Shown: positions 7,974 through 15,766 of the stretch, piece by piece
Layout of the letters: each line of letters starts with the position of its first letter
Position numbering within the stretch: the first letter of the stretch is position 1
Origin: Ichthyobacteriaceae bacterium
GTDB lineage: Bacteria; Bacteroidota; Bacteroidia; Flavobacteriales; JADGDT01
Assembly (NCBI GenBank): GCA_023145615.1
Contig: JAGLDK010000059.1
Span: forward strand, 1-39,506
Reading direction: 5' to 3'
Length of the DNA: 39,506 bases
Made by a program: the position numbers and the translations under genes
The notes under the pieces: model-generated
The model's input: only the letters and a program-made list of their open reading frames with translations
Databases searched by the model: none
Told to the model about the DNA's origin: nothing

Positions 7974-9197
7974 ATGAATACAATTATAAAAATAGCATGG
8001 CGTAATATTTGGCGTAACAAACGTCGAACTTTTATTACAATTGCATCGATAATGTTTGCTTTGTTTTTTGCAATTATTATGCGTGGGTTTGCACTTGGGG
8101 CGTATTCTAATATGAAAGAAAATGCTGTTGAGTCGTATTCGGGTTATGTGCAAATAAATAAAAAAGGATATTGGGATGATAAAAATATCAACAACATCTT
8201 TACAATAGATAAAGGCATTTTAGATAAAGTAAAATCTACTGAAAATGTAAAAACTGTTATTCCAAGATTAGAATCGTTTGCATTAGCATCAACCGGAGAA
8301 ACAACAAAAGGTGTAGCGGTTATGGGTATTTCTCCTGAAAGAGAAAATGAAATGACCAAAATGAAAACCTTTATGAAGGAAGGTGAATTTATTTCTGAAA
8401 ACGATAAATCGGTATTGGTTGCCGAGGATTTGGCTAAATATTTAAAAGTAGAAGTAAACGATACATTGGTTTTATATTCTTCGGGATACCACGGTACAAC
8501 AGCGGCAGGTTTGTATCCTATAAAAGGTATTGTTAGTTTGCCAACTCCTGAAATGAATATGGGTACTATTTTTATTCCAATAAAAGAGGCTCAGAATTTA
8601 TATTCGGCACCAAATATGTTTACGGCAATTGCACTAAATTTAAATAGTGTTAATGATGTGGATGATGTAATATCTGATATTAAAGTATTTGTAAATACAG
8701 ATGAATATGATGTTTTGAGCTGGGAGAAAATGAACGAGGAGTTATTGCAGATGATTGAAGCCGATAATGCAGGACAACTAATTATGATTGGTATTTTATA
8801 TATGGTTATTGCTTTTGGTATTTTGGGAACCGTTTTAATGATGACAAACGAACGTTTACGCGAATTTTCGGTAATGATATCAATAGGAATGCAAAAATAT
8901 AAATTGGCAATGGTTGTGGTGTTAGAGTTAATTATGCTTACCATTATTGCAATTTTTGCAGGTATATCAATTAGTTTACCTGTTGGAATTTACTTTTACA
9001 ATAATCCAATTCAGTTTTCGGGTAAAGAAGTTGAGGCTATGAAGAGTTTTAATTTAGAACCTTCGATGCCTATGAGTATTGATGTTGAAGTTTTTGCTTA
9101 TCAGGCTTTAACTATTTCAATTATAACTTTGGTTGCAATGACTTATCCGGTTATTAAAATTTTTACAATGAATGTTGTAAGTGGATTAAGAGGTTAA
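7974..9197 (+). CDS. ABC transporter permease, FtsX/MacB/LolE type (first of two)
   Basis: 407 residues with the type VII (mechanotransmission) permease layout. A short cytoplasmic start (MNTIIKIAWRNIWRNKRRTF) precedes TM1 at about residues 20-40, a large periplasmic domain (about 45-262), TM2 (about 268-290), the cytoplasmic coupling region (TNERLREFSVMISIGM), TM3 (about 310-340) and TM4 (about 375-397). These permeases do not pass substrate through the membrane but couple ATP hydrolysis to periplasmic movements, as in LolCDE lipoprotein extraction. It pairs with the second permease (9281-10513) and the ATPase (10576-11259). Seventy bases separate it from the LolA-like gene, containing a GTTAAT-rich repeat at 7909-7929. 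Confidence 0.94.
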   Translation: MNTIIKIAWRNIWRNKRRTFITIASIMFALFFAIIMRGFALGAYSNMKENAVESYSGYVQINKKGYWDDKNINNIFTIDKGILDKVKSTENVKTVIPRLESFALASTGETTKGVAVMGISPERENEMTKMKTFMKEGEFISENDKSVLVAEDLAKYLKVEVNDTLVLYSSGYHGTTAAGLYPIKGIVSLPTPEMNMGTIFIPIKEAQNLYSAPNMFTAIALNLNSVNDVDDVISDIKVFVNTDEYDVLSWEKMNEELLQMIEADNAGQLIMIGILYMVIAFGILGTVLMMTNERLREFSVMISIGMQKYKLAMVVVLELIMLTIIAIFAGISISLPVGIYFYNNPIQFSGKEVEAMKSFNLEPSMPMSIDVEVFAYQALTISIITLVAMTYPVIKIFTMNVVSGLRG

Positions 9198-9280
9198 TGA
9201 ATATATTTTTTATTAGATAATATTTTTTACAAAAAACACTAACATAAAATGTGTAGAGCGTTTTATAAAAAACAATAATT

Positions 9281-10513
9281 ATGATGCTATTAAAAATAGC
9301 TTGGCGGAATGTTTGGAGAAGTAAATTGCGTAGTAGCGTGGTTATACTTGCCATTGCATCGGGTTTAATTGGAGGTTTAGCTTCAACGGCTTGGATGAAT
9401 GGAATGGCAGACCAACGCATTGAAAGTACTTTTGCAATTGAAACTGCACATATACAATTACATAATAAAACTTTTAACGAAAATTTTGAAATAACTAAAA
9501 CCATTGATTCTACTAATTACGTACTGAATGAAGTACGTAAAATTAAAGGGGTAAAATCTGCAACAAGCCGTATTTCAATACAAGCAATGGCATCAACTGC
9601 AAGTAATAATACAGGTGTTACTTTAATTGGGGTGGATAAAGAAATGGAAAAAGAAGTTTCTATGGTTTATTCTAAAATTGATAGTGTTAGCGGAAATTAT
9701 TTAGAAACTAAAAGTAGAGTAATTCCAACAATAGTTGTTTCGAAAGCGTTGGCAAAGGAATTGAAACTAAAGCTGAAATCTAAAATTATTTTAACATTTC
9801 AGAATTATAATGGAGATTTAAACGGAAGTCCTTTTAAAGTTGTGGGTATATATAAAACCGATAATAGTAAATGGGATAAGAGGTTTGTATTTGCAAAACA
9901 ATCGGACTTAAGAAGATTGGCAAGCGTACCGAAAGATGAAACACACGAAATTGCAATTTTAGTGGACAACTATAATGAGGCAAAAAAAATATCAGAAATA
10001 ATTCAGAATAAATTTCCACAAATAAAGTCGGAAGATTGGGCAGTTATACAACCTTATACCGAAATGATGACAAGTTATATGGGTATTATGATGTATGTTT
10101 TTATGTCGATAATATTGGCTGCACTTGGTTTTGGAATAGTAAACACAATGCTAATGGTTATTTTAGAACGTACCAGAGAACTTGGTATGTTAATGGCAAT
10201 TGGTATGTCGGGCAAACGTATTTTTATAATGATAATGCTTGAAACAGTATTTTTATCGTTAGTAGGTGCAATTGTTGGAGAAATTTTAAGTTATACTTTA
10301 ATTGAATATTTAGGAGTAGCTGGTATAGATTTATCGAGTATGGCACAAGGAATTGAATCGGTTGGTTTTAGTGTAGTTTCATATCCAAAATTAGATTTAT
10401 ACAGTTATGTTGAAATAACTATTATGGTTTTTATTACTTCAGTAATAGCATCGATATATCCAGCATATAAAGCTGTAAAGTTAAATCCAACGGAGGCAAT
10501 ACGATCAATTTAA
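9281..10513 (+). CDS. ABC transporter permease, FtsX/MacB/LolC type (second of two)
   Basis: 410 residues with the same design as the preceding permease. LLKIAWRNVWRSKLRSS leads into TM1 (about residues 18-38), then an extracytoplasmic domain of about 220 residues, TM2 (about 262-290, ending NTMLMVILERTRELGMLMAIGM, the coupling helix), TM3 (about 310-335) and TM4 near the C-terminus before YPAYKAVKLNPTEAIRSI, the classical MacB/FtsX tail. The two permeases are clearly related but diverged, which suggests a heterodimer like LolC/LolE. ATG at 9281 or the adjacent ATG at 9284 could start it. The 83-bp gap from the first permease and 62-bp gap to the ATPase contain no terminator-like hairpin that I can see. 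Confidence 0.94.
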   Translation: MMLLKIAWRNVWRSKLRSSVVILAIASGLIGGLASTAWMNGMADQRIESTFAIETAHIQLHNKTFNENFEITKTIDSTNYVLNEVRKIKGVKSATSRISIQAMASTASNNTGVTLIGVDKEMEKEVSMVYSKIDSVSGNYLETKSRVIPTIVVSKALAKELKLKLKSKIILTFQNYNGDLNGSPFKVVGIYKTDNSKWDKRFVFAKQSDLRRLASVPKDETHEIAILVDNYNEAKKISEIIQNKFPQIKSEDWAVIQPYTEMMTSYMGIMMYVFMSIILAALGFGIVNTMLMVILERTRELGMLMAIGMSGKRIFIMIMLETVFLSLVGAIVGEILSYTLIEYLGVAGIDLSSMAQGIESVGFSVVSYPKLDLYSYVEITIMVFITSVIASIYPAYKAVKLNPTEAIRSI

Positions 10514-10575
10514 TTATTTGTTGTAGATGGTTACTAAACTAACTGCAATTTTTTAAAAGTTTAAATTCAGGAAAA

Positions 10576-11259
10576 ATGAGTGTTATAAAAATAAAAAACA
10601 TTACTAAAACATATACCGAAACAGAGGTGCCAGTACATGCAGTTAATGGTGTTGATTTAGAAATAGAAAAAGGAGAATTTACTGCAATAGTAGGACCGTC
10701 GGGTTCGGGTAAAACTACTTTATTAAATATGATTGGTGGTTTAGAAAAGCCAACATCAGGAAATATTACAATAAACGATACTGAAATAGAAAATTTATCA
10801 TCGAGCGATTTAATCGATTTCAGATTAAGAAATATTGGATTTGTTTTTCAGGCTTATAATTTAATTCCGGTATTAACAGCCAAAGAAAATGTTGAGTTTA
10901 TAATGAGCTTGCAAAATATTGATAAGGCTGAAATAAATAAACGTACAATAAGTTTATTAGAATCGGTTGGGTTAGGCAATAGGGTAAATAGTAAGCCAAC
11001 ACAGTTATCGGGTGGACAACAACAAAGAGTTGCAGTTGCACGAGCTTTGGCATCGAAACCACAATTTGTACTTGCCGATGAACCTACTGCAAACCTCGAT
11101 TCGGTTTCAACATCTCAATTACTTGAAATTATGGAGGAACTGAACAAAAAAGAGAATATGACTTTTATCTTTTCTACACACGATCAGCGTGTTGTTGATA
11201 AGGCACACCGAATTATTACTATTGAGGATGGTAAGATAATATCGGATGTAAGAAAGTAA
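10576..11259 (+). CDS. ABC transporter ATP-binding protein, LolD/MacB-type
   Basis: 227 residues, a stand-alone ATPase of the LolD/FtsE/MacB group. Walker A is GPSGSGKTT at residues 40-48, the Q-loop glutamine Q92 (FVFQAYNLIPVLTAKENV), the signature LSGGQQQRVAVARAL from 144, Walker B FVLADEPTANLDS at 164-176, and the switch histidine H202 (STHDQ). All catalytic elements are present. It powers the two preceding permeases and is the last gene of the TetR operon, which ends at the palindromic terminator 11313-11348. The whole set (TetR, LolA-like, two permeases, ATPase) looks like an inducible second Lol-type system. The cargo is not evident. Confidence 0.96.
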   Translation: MSVIKIKNITKTYTETEVPVHAVNGVDLEIEKGEFTAIVGPSGSGKTTLLNMIGGLEKPTSGNITINDTEIENLSSSDLIDFRLRNIGFVFQAYNLIPVLTAKENVEFIMSLQNIDKAEINKRTISLLESVGLGNRVNSKPTQLSGGQQQRVAVARALASKPQFVLADEPTANLDSVSTSQLLEIMEELNKKENMTFIFSTHDQRVVDKAHRIITIEDGKIISDVRK

Positions 11260-11312
11260 TGGTTAGGAGATGGTTATAGATTAGTTCAATTATAAGTATT
11301 TAAGATTAAAGC

Positions 11313-11348
11313 AAAAAAAAGGTTAACCAATTGGTTAACCTTTTTTTT
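11313..11348. terminator. Bidirectional terminator, perfect 36-bp palindrome
   Basis: The core GGTTAACCAATTGGTTAACC (11321-11340) is self-complementary and is flanked by exactly eight A's and eight T's, so all 36 bp are palindromic with no spacer. As RNA it folds with a tight central loop and a U-run in either direction. It lies between convergent genes (the ATPase stop at 11259 and the satP stop at 11368) and can serve both. Confidence 0.92.
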
Positions 11349-11367
11349 ATTGTATATGATAAGTTGT

Positions 11368-11931
11368 TTATCCTAAAGGAAGAACTTCTTTTCCGTAAGT
11401 TTCGTTTATTACCTGACCCATTGAATCGTAAATAGCAGCTAAACCAGTAAATATACCAACATAACCAGCAATATGTTTTACAGTAACGCTTCCAGAGAAA
11501 TCAGCAGCAGCTAGTAAGAAAAATAATAATGTTAAACCTCCAAATACTGTTTGAGAAATTCTGTTTTTCTTTAAAGTTGCAATAAACATTCCGAATGTAT
11601 AAATACCCCAAAACATTAAGTAATATCCCATTGATGCTGCAGTAGGTGCTTGAGCTTTATCAAGACCCATGCTTGGCATAATCCAGATAGCTACTAACGA
11701 CATCCAGAAAAATCCGTATGAAGTAAAAGCAGTAAATCCGAAAGTATTTCCTTTACCTGATTCCATAATACCCGCAATAACCTGCGCTAAACCTCCAACA
11801 AAAATTCCCATTCCCATTACAGTAGTATCTAATTCTGTAATTCCAGAATTATGGATGTTTAATAAAACCGTAGTCATTCCGAATCCAATTAACCCTAAAG
11901 GTGCCGGATTTGCAGTAGCATTTGTGCTCAT
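11368..11931 (-). CDS. satP: Acetate/succinate transporter, GPR1/FUN34/YaaH (SatP) family
   Basis: 187 residues from the ATG at 11931. It begins with the family signature NPAPLGLIGFGMTTVLLNIHN just after the N-terminus. Six hydrophobic segments follow, with GIFVGGLAQVIAGIMESGKGNTFG between TM2 and TM3 and FWGIYTFGMFIATLKKN near TM4-5, as expected for AceTr channels that carry acetate/succinate with protons. A longer frame starts at 11985, but its extra 18 codons overlap a strong TAnnTTTG promoter (11956-11985), so the start at 11931 (MSTNATANPAP) is the real one. The gene is monocistronic and convergent with the ABC operon. Frequent GCT/GGT/ACT codons suggest fairly high expression. Confidence 0.93.
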   Translation of the reverse strand: MSTNATANPAPLGLIGFGMTTVLLNIHNSGITELDTTVMGMGIFVGGLAQVIAGIMESGKGNTFGFTAFTSYGFFWMSLVAIWIMPSMGLDKAQAPTAASMGYYLMFWGIYTFGMFIATLKKNRISQTVFGGLTLLFFLLAAADFSGSVTVKHIAGYVGIFTGLAAIYDSMGQVINETYGKEVLPLG

Positions 11932-11955
11932 TCTTTCTTGTTTTGTTATGAGGTG

Positions 11956-11985
11956 CAAAAGTACAAAATATAACCATTTGTGCAA
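11956..11985 (-). promoter_or_regulatory. Promoter of satP with -33 and -7 elements
   Basis: On the minus strand TTG (11985-11983) and TACTTTTG (11963-11956) are separated by 19 bases. This fits the Bacteroidota sigma-ABfr type consensus TTTG...TAnnTTTG. The -7 box ends 24 bases before the ATG at 11931. This is the clearest promoter in the window. Confidence 0.78.
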
Positions 11986-12513
11986 CTTAACAAGTAATTA
12001 TGTTTTATAACCTATAATGTGTAGTGTAGTGTATTGTTTATCAGCTATTTCAAGATACAATAGTAATGTGTTTTAGAAAAAAAAAGCTATTTTTAAATAA
12101 ATAAAATAATTATAAACGCTTAAAACTTACTTATTTAAGCAACAAATAGTGTGAGATGAAAATTTATATATCTAGTTATTTTTATTATGTGTACGCTAGG
12201 GTAACATAGCATTATAGGAGTAGATATAATGAAAAAGTGTAAACATTAAAAAATTACAGTAATGATAGTGTAGGTAATGTATGACAAGTAAAACATGCAT
12301 TGTAGAGAACATCTAAATAATCTAACATTTATATTAAAATTTTTGAAAAATTGCATTAACAACACTATGTTTGTTATTAATACAAAATTACATGTAAAAA
12401 CTAAGCTCTCTTACTCAGTATACCATTACTTTTTAATTACACATTGCTAATTTAACGAAATGCTGTTACTATGAGTAACATATAAACTGTGGTAGTATAA
12501 AATCAGAAATGAA
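11986..12513. other. Long gene-free interval between satP and the DUF4294 gene
   Basis: Together with the satP promoter and leader, about 580 bp carry no believable protein gene. It is AT-rich and has many stops in all frames that I scanned. Items visible are a weak inverted repeat GCTTAAA (12118-12124)/TTTAAGC (12134-12140), a six-codon frame ATG...TAA at 12229-12249 preceded by AGGAG, and the palindrome at 12464-12480. No tRNA cloverleaf or recognised riboswitch was seen. A small RNA cannot be excluded. Confidence 0.6.
12464..12480. promoter_or_regulatory. Perfect inverted repeat before the DUF4294 operon, possible operator
   Basis: TGTTACT-ATG-AGTAACA: a 7-bp perfect inverted repeat with a 3-base centre, ending 33 bases before the ATG at 12514. 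Its position fits a repressor site at the promoter of the three-gene operon, but no matching -7 element is obvious. No regulator can be assigned. Confidence 0.4.
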
Positions 12514-13224
12514 ATGAAAATTAAGTATTACATAAAAACATATATATTATGTATTGCCTTGTTTGTAGGTAGTAATACTTATGCCCAAGAAATAGTTAAC
12601 GAAATAGTTAACGACACTATTGATGTTGAATTAGAAAGAGAAATACAAGCTACAATTGATAATGAGAGTTTAAGGGTATTTATATTAAAAGAAGTTTTGC
12701 TTTTTAATACTCCAGTATTAGACACTAAAGAAGCCCGACGAAAATATTATTATTTAAAAAAGAGAACCCGAAAAGTATATCCATACGCAATATTGGCATC
12801 GAAAAGAATGATTACGCTTGAGGAAAGATTAGAAACTATAAAATCGAAACGCAGACGTAAAAAGTATATAAAAACTGTTTACGATTATTTAAAGAATGAG
12901 TTTGAACCAACATTAAAAAACTTTACTCAATCGGAGGGAAGAATTTTGATTAAGTTAATTTATAGACAAACAGGTATTACTATGTATGATATAGCAAAGG
13001 AATACCGAAGCGGTTGGAGTGCATTTTGGTATAACACCACTGCAAGTGTATTTAATTTATCATTAAAATCGGATTACAATCCATTTAAAAACAAAGATGA
13101 TTTTATGATAGAGAGTGTATTAAGTCAATCGTTTGAAAATGGAATATTAGAATACGAATCGGCATTTTGGGAAAAGTTGCCATATACCGATTCTTTCTTC
13201 GACCCAAATACAACAGAGAAATAG
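12514..13224 (+). CDS. DUF4294 family protein, secreted
   Basis: 236 residues with a signal peptide (MKIKYYIKTYILCIALFVGSNTYA, cut before Q25). The DUF4294 region covers about residues 45-210: VFILKEVLLFNTPVLDTKEA, then a basic stretch (RRKYYYLKKRTRKVYPYAILASKRM), KYIKTVYDYLKNEFEPTLKN, the hallmark GRILIKLIYRQTGITMYDIA, and GWSAFWYNTTASVFNLSLKS. The family is widespread in Bacteroidota and has no known function. The protein is probably periplasmic. It heads a tight operon with a DUF6495 protein (32 bases downstream) and a thioredoxin-like protein. Two copies of GAAATAGTTAACGA-like sequence near codons 27-34 give the repeat EIVNEIVND. Operator-like palindrome upstream at 12464-12480. Confidence 0.86.
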   Translation: MKIKYYIKTYILCIALFVGSNTYAQEIVNEIVNDTIDVELEREIQATIDNESLRVFILKEVLLFNTPVLDTKEARRKYYYLKKRTRKVYPYAILASKRMITLEERLETIKSKRRRKKYIKTVYDYLKNEFEPTLKNFTQSEGRILIKLIYRQTGITMYDIAKEYRSGWSAFWYNTTASVFNLSLKSDYNPFKNKDDFMIESVLSQSFENGILEYESAFWEKLPYTDSFFDPNTTEK

Positions 13225-13256
13225 ATTATTGCTTTATTTGCACAAAAATAATAAAA

Positions 13257-13730
13257 ATGAAATACACAAGACTAACAAAAGAACAATTCGAAATATTTCA
13301 CCAACAATTTTCGGAGTTTTTAGCTACTCAAAAAATAGACACAGATGAGTGGAAAAAAATTGTAGAAACTAATCCTAAACTTACCGAAGATCAACTTGAC
13401 TTGTTTAGTGATATTGTATGGGACGATGCATTAAATAATGCTGAGTACTTAGAACATATAAGTGCTAAAGATTTAAAGGCTTTTAAATTTAACGAAAAAA
13501 CCATTGAAGTTTTATCTGTTAAAATAAATGAAGATTTAGATATTGATTTAACAAAAGAAGAATCGATTAAATTGCTTTTCGAAAATATAATGGATTCGAG
13601 AATTGATTTATTTCAGGGTAACAAAAATATTGACACCATACGAAACGAAGAAATGTTTCAGCTAGTTACAGAGGGTTGTATTATTACTGACGGAAGAATG
13701 TTTAAGGCTTTAAAAGAAATTATAAATTAA
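13257..13730 (+). CDS. DUF6495-like cytoplasmic protein
   Basis: 157 residues from the ATG at 13257, which begins MKYTRLTKEQFEIFHQQFSE, the characteristic start of a Bacteroidota family I recognise as DUF6495. The upstream extension of that frame to 13167 overlaps the previous gene and is not credible. Other landmarks: FLATQKIDTDEWKKI, LFSDIVWDDALNNAEYLEHI and a C-terminal RNEEMFQLVTEGCIITDGRM. It is acidic, with no signal peptide or membrane segment. Its stop is 2 bases before the start of the thioredoxin-like gene, so translation is probably coupled. Function unknown. The linkage to a membrane-anchored thiol oxidoreductase hints at a shared envelope role, which is inference only. Confidence 0.8.
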   Translation: MKYTRLTKEQFEIFHQQFSEFLATQKIDTDEWKKIVETNPKLTEDQLDLFSDIVWDDALNNAEYLEHISAKDLKAFKFNEKTIEVLSVKINEDLDIDLTKEESIKLLFENIMDSRIDLFQGNKNIDTIRNEEMFQLVTEGCIITDGRMFKALKEIIN

Positions 13731-13732
13731 TT

Positions 13733-14338
13733 ATGAGTACAGAAAACAACAAGGAGAAGGGTAAGAAAAAGAAGAAATCGGAATTATATAAAAACATTGC
13801 TTTTGTTGCATTTTTATTGATTCTGTTTTTTACTCCAGCAGGAAAAGAAATAAAACTTTGGGCTCAGAAATTAAGAGTAGCAGTAAGTAGCCCAAGTATT
13901 GAAAATGTAGAAGATCAGAAACAATTAACTAGCTACGATTATAAATGGCAATTTAAAGATGCTGAAGGTAATTTAGTATCGTTGGCCGATTATAAAGGAA
14001 AGGTTGTTGTACTTAATTTTTGGGCAACATGGTGTCCGCCTTGTGTAGCCGAAATGCCAAGCTTTCAGGAGTTATACAATACTTATAACAATAAGGTAGT
14101 TTTCTTATTTGTATCGAACGAAGAGTTTTCAGTAACAAAACCTTTCATGAAAAAGAAAGAGTTTAATATGCCGGTATATAATCAAATATCAAATGCTCCA
14201 GGTGTATTAAAGCACTCAGTTTTACCAACAACTTTTTTAATTGATCAGAATGGTAAAATAGTAATTGAAGAATCGGGTGCTACTGATTGGAATAGTAAAA
14301 ATATGCACGAACTTTTAGAGAAACTAATTGTAGAATAG
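13733..14338 (+). CDS. TlpA-like membrane-anchored thiol-disulfide oxidoreductase
   Basis: 201 residues. A lysine-rich N-terminus (residues 7-16) precedes a single anchor (about 21-35, NIAFVAFLLILFFTP), which orients the thioredoxin domain (about 65-200) to the periplasm. The active site is WCPPC with C101 and C104 in VVVLNFWATWCPPCVAEMPS. The cis-proline is P165 in VLPTTFLID, followed by GKIVIEESGA. Such proteins reduce disulfides in periplasmic targets, for example in cytochrome c maturation or isomerase recycling. Which target applies here is unknown. It is the last gene of the DUF4294 operon and is followed at once by a strong terminator (14382-14421). Its start overlaps nothing and lies 2 bases after the previous stop. 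Confidence 0.94.
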   Translation: MSTENNKEKGKKKKKSELYKNIAFVAFLLILFFTPAGKEIKLWAQKLRVAVSSPSIENVEDQKQLTSYDYKWQFKDAEGNLVSLADYKGKVVVLNFWATWCPPCVAEMPSFQELYNTYNNKVVFLFVSNEEFSVTKPFMKKKEFNMPVYNQISNAPGVLKHSVLPTTFLIDQNGKIVIEESGATDWNSKNMHELLEKLIVE

Positions 14339-14357
14339 TGTTTGTGATTTTTAATAA

Positions 14358-14372
14358 TCAATAGTCAATTAT
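14358..14372 (+). repeat. Dispersed post-stop repeat, copy 2
   Basis: TCAATAGTCAATTAT, 19 bases after the stop of the thioredoxin-like gene. It differs by two T-to-C changes from TTAATAGTTAATTAT found after stops at 7915-7929 and 30128-30142. Confidence 0.4.
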
Positions 14373-14381
14373 TTAATACAT

Positions 14382-14421
14382 AAAAAATAGCCTCAGCATA
14401 AAAATGTTGAGGCTATTTTTT
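14382..14421 (+). terminator. Intrinsic terminator of the DUF4294-DUF6495-thioredoxin operon
   Basis: TAGCCTCAGCAT pairs with ATGTTGAGGCTA (one G-T wobble) around a short A-rich loop, flanked by six A's before and seven T's after. It lies 44 bases past the stop. Confidence 0.92.
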
Positions 14422-14528
14422 TATGTGCCAAACACTTACGTAAAGTATAAATACTTAGTGTTTTCTATTTGCAAATTCATCAATCAATTGCTATATATTA
14501 GCATGCTTTAAAAACAAAAATCAATAAA

Positions 14529-15737
14529 ATGAAAGTACTACATACATCAGATTTACACCTAGGACATAGATTTCATGAACAGATACAGACAGAAGATCAA
14601 AAGCAATTTTTGACTTGGTTATTAAACTACATCAACCTAAACAATATAGATATACTATTAATTGCTGGCGATATTTTTGATACTGGATATCCATCATCTA
14701 TAAGTATGACAATGTATTATGATTTTTTGGTTGATTTATCTAATTCTAAATGTAAGCATGTTGTAATTGCAGGTGGTAATCATGACGCTCCGGGTACACT
14801 AAACGCACCAAAAGAATTACTAAGTGCAATTAATGTTGATGTTGTAGGTAAGGCTACCGAAGATGTAAAAGATGAGATTTTTGAATATAATGTTAATAAC
14901 GAATCTGTAATTATAGCATCTGTTCCGTATTTAAGAGATCAAGATATACGACGCGCATTAGCTGGAGAGACCTTTGATGAGGTAAACGATAGATATAAGT
15001 TTGCTTTGATTAATCATTATAATGAGGTAGCCGAATGTTGTAATGAAATAAATAAAGATAAAGTACCTGTTATTGCTTTAGGACATTTATTTGCTATAGG
15101 AGGAGACACATCGAACAGTGAGCAAACTATTTATGTAGGAGGTACTGGAGATATAGGAGCTAATGATTTTTCGGAAGTTTTTAATTATGTTGCTTTAGGT
15201 CATTTACATCGTCCGCAAAAAGTAGGAGGCAAGAAACATATTAGATACTCGGGAGCTCCGAATGTTTTAAGCTTTAGTGAGGTTGGTTATGATAAAAAAG
15301 TAGTTGAGCTAGAGATTAATGATAATTTAATAGATACAATTAACGAAGTAACAGTTCCATTGTTCAGAATTATAAAACGCATAAAAGGAACTGTAGATGA
15401 AAGTATTTTATTGCTTAAAGAAATTGAAATAAATGAAGGCGATTTAACTCCGTGGATTGAAGTTGTTATTGATAATTTGGTAGAAAAAAACATAGATACT
15501 ACCGAAATATATAAGGTAGCAGAAGAATTAGGTATTAAGGTTTTAAAAATTACGTTGAGTAATTATGAATTAACAGAAGGTATTGAAGGTATACTTGATA
15601 ATAATGTTGATTTAAAAGAGATTACTCCTAATGAGATTTTTAAACTTAAATGCGATGAGAAAGGAATTATACTAGATGAAAATCCTGATTTATTAGACGC
15701 ATTTAACGAGGCTTTACAAATAGCTAAAAACGCATAA
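14529..15737 (+). CDS. sbcD: Exonuclease subunit SbcD (Mre11-type nuclease)
   Basis: 402 residues, normal for SbcD. The metallophosphatase motifs appear in order: MKVLHTSDLHLGH (D8, H10), LLIAGDIFDTG (D48), VIAGGNHDAPGT (N84, H85), VPVIALGHLFAIGG, and VALGHLHRPQ with the last metal-binding histidines. The C-terminal part contains the capping domain and the segment that docks to SbcC. SbcD is the endo/exonuclease of the SbcCD complex, which cleaves DNA hairpins and protein-blocked ends in the cytoplasm. sbcC starts 29 bases downstream, so the two are cotranscribed. The preceding terminator (14382-14421) shows that the promoter lies within the roughly 107 bp before the ATG, where TATATTAG near 14494 loosely resembles a -7 element. 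Confidence 0.97.
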   Translation: MKVLHTSDLHLGHRFHEQIQTEDQKQFLTWLLNYINLNNIDILLIAGDIFDTGYPSSISMTMYYDFLVDLSNSKCKHVVIAGGNHDAPGTLNAPKELLSAINVDVVGKATEDVKDEIFEYNVNNESVIIASVPYLRDQDIRRALAGETFDEVNDRYKFALINHYNEVAECCNEINKDKVPVIALGHLFAIGGDTSNSEQTIYVGGTGDIGANDFSEVFNYVALGHLHRPQKVGGKKHIRYSGAPNVLSFSEVGYDKKVVELEINDNLIDTINEVTVPLFRIIKRIKGTVDESILLLKEIEINEGDLTPWIEVVIDNLVEKNIDTTEIYKVAEELGIKVLKITLSNYELTEGIEGILDNNVDLKEITPNEIFKLKCDEKGIILDENPDLLDAFNEALQIAKNA

Positions 15738-15766
15738 TACTAAACCAATTTTATCAAAAAAATATA

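Noticed and set aside
8591-8944. Minus-strand frames inside the permease genes (also 8144-8359, 9163-9504, 9834-10019)
   Set aside because: They mirror well-supported FtsX-type permeases on the plus strand. Translations are Ile/Ser/Phe-rich with no recognisable domain.
10036-10242. Plus-strand 68-codon frame overlapping the second permease in another frame
   Set aside because: Out-of-frame within a strongly supported gene; composition (Tyr, Asn, Trp) is that of a shifted frame.
11932-11985. N-terminal extension of SatP by 18 codons
   Set aside because: The extension coincides with the promoter (-33 and -7 boxes), and the family normally begins just before NPAPLG.
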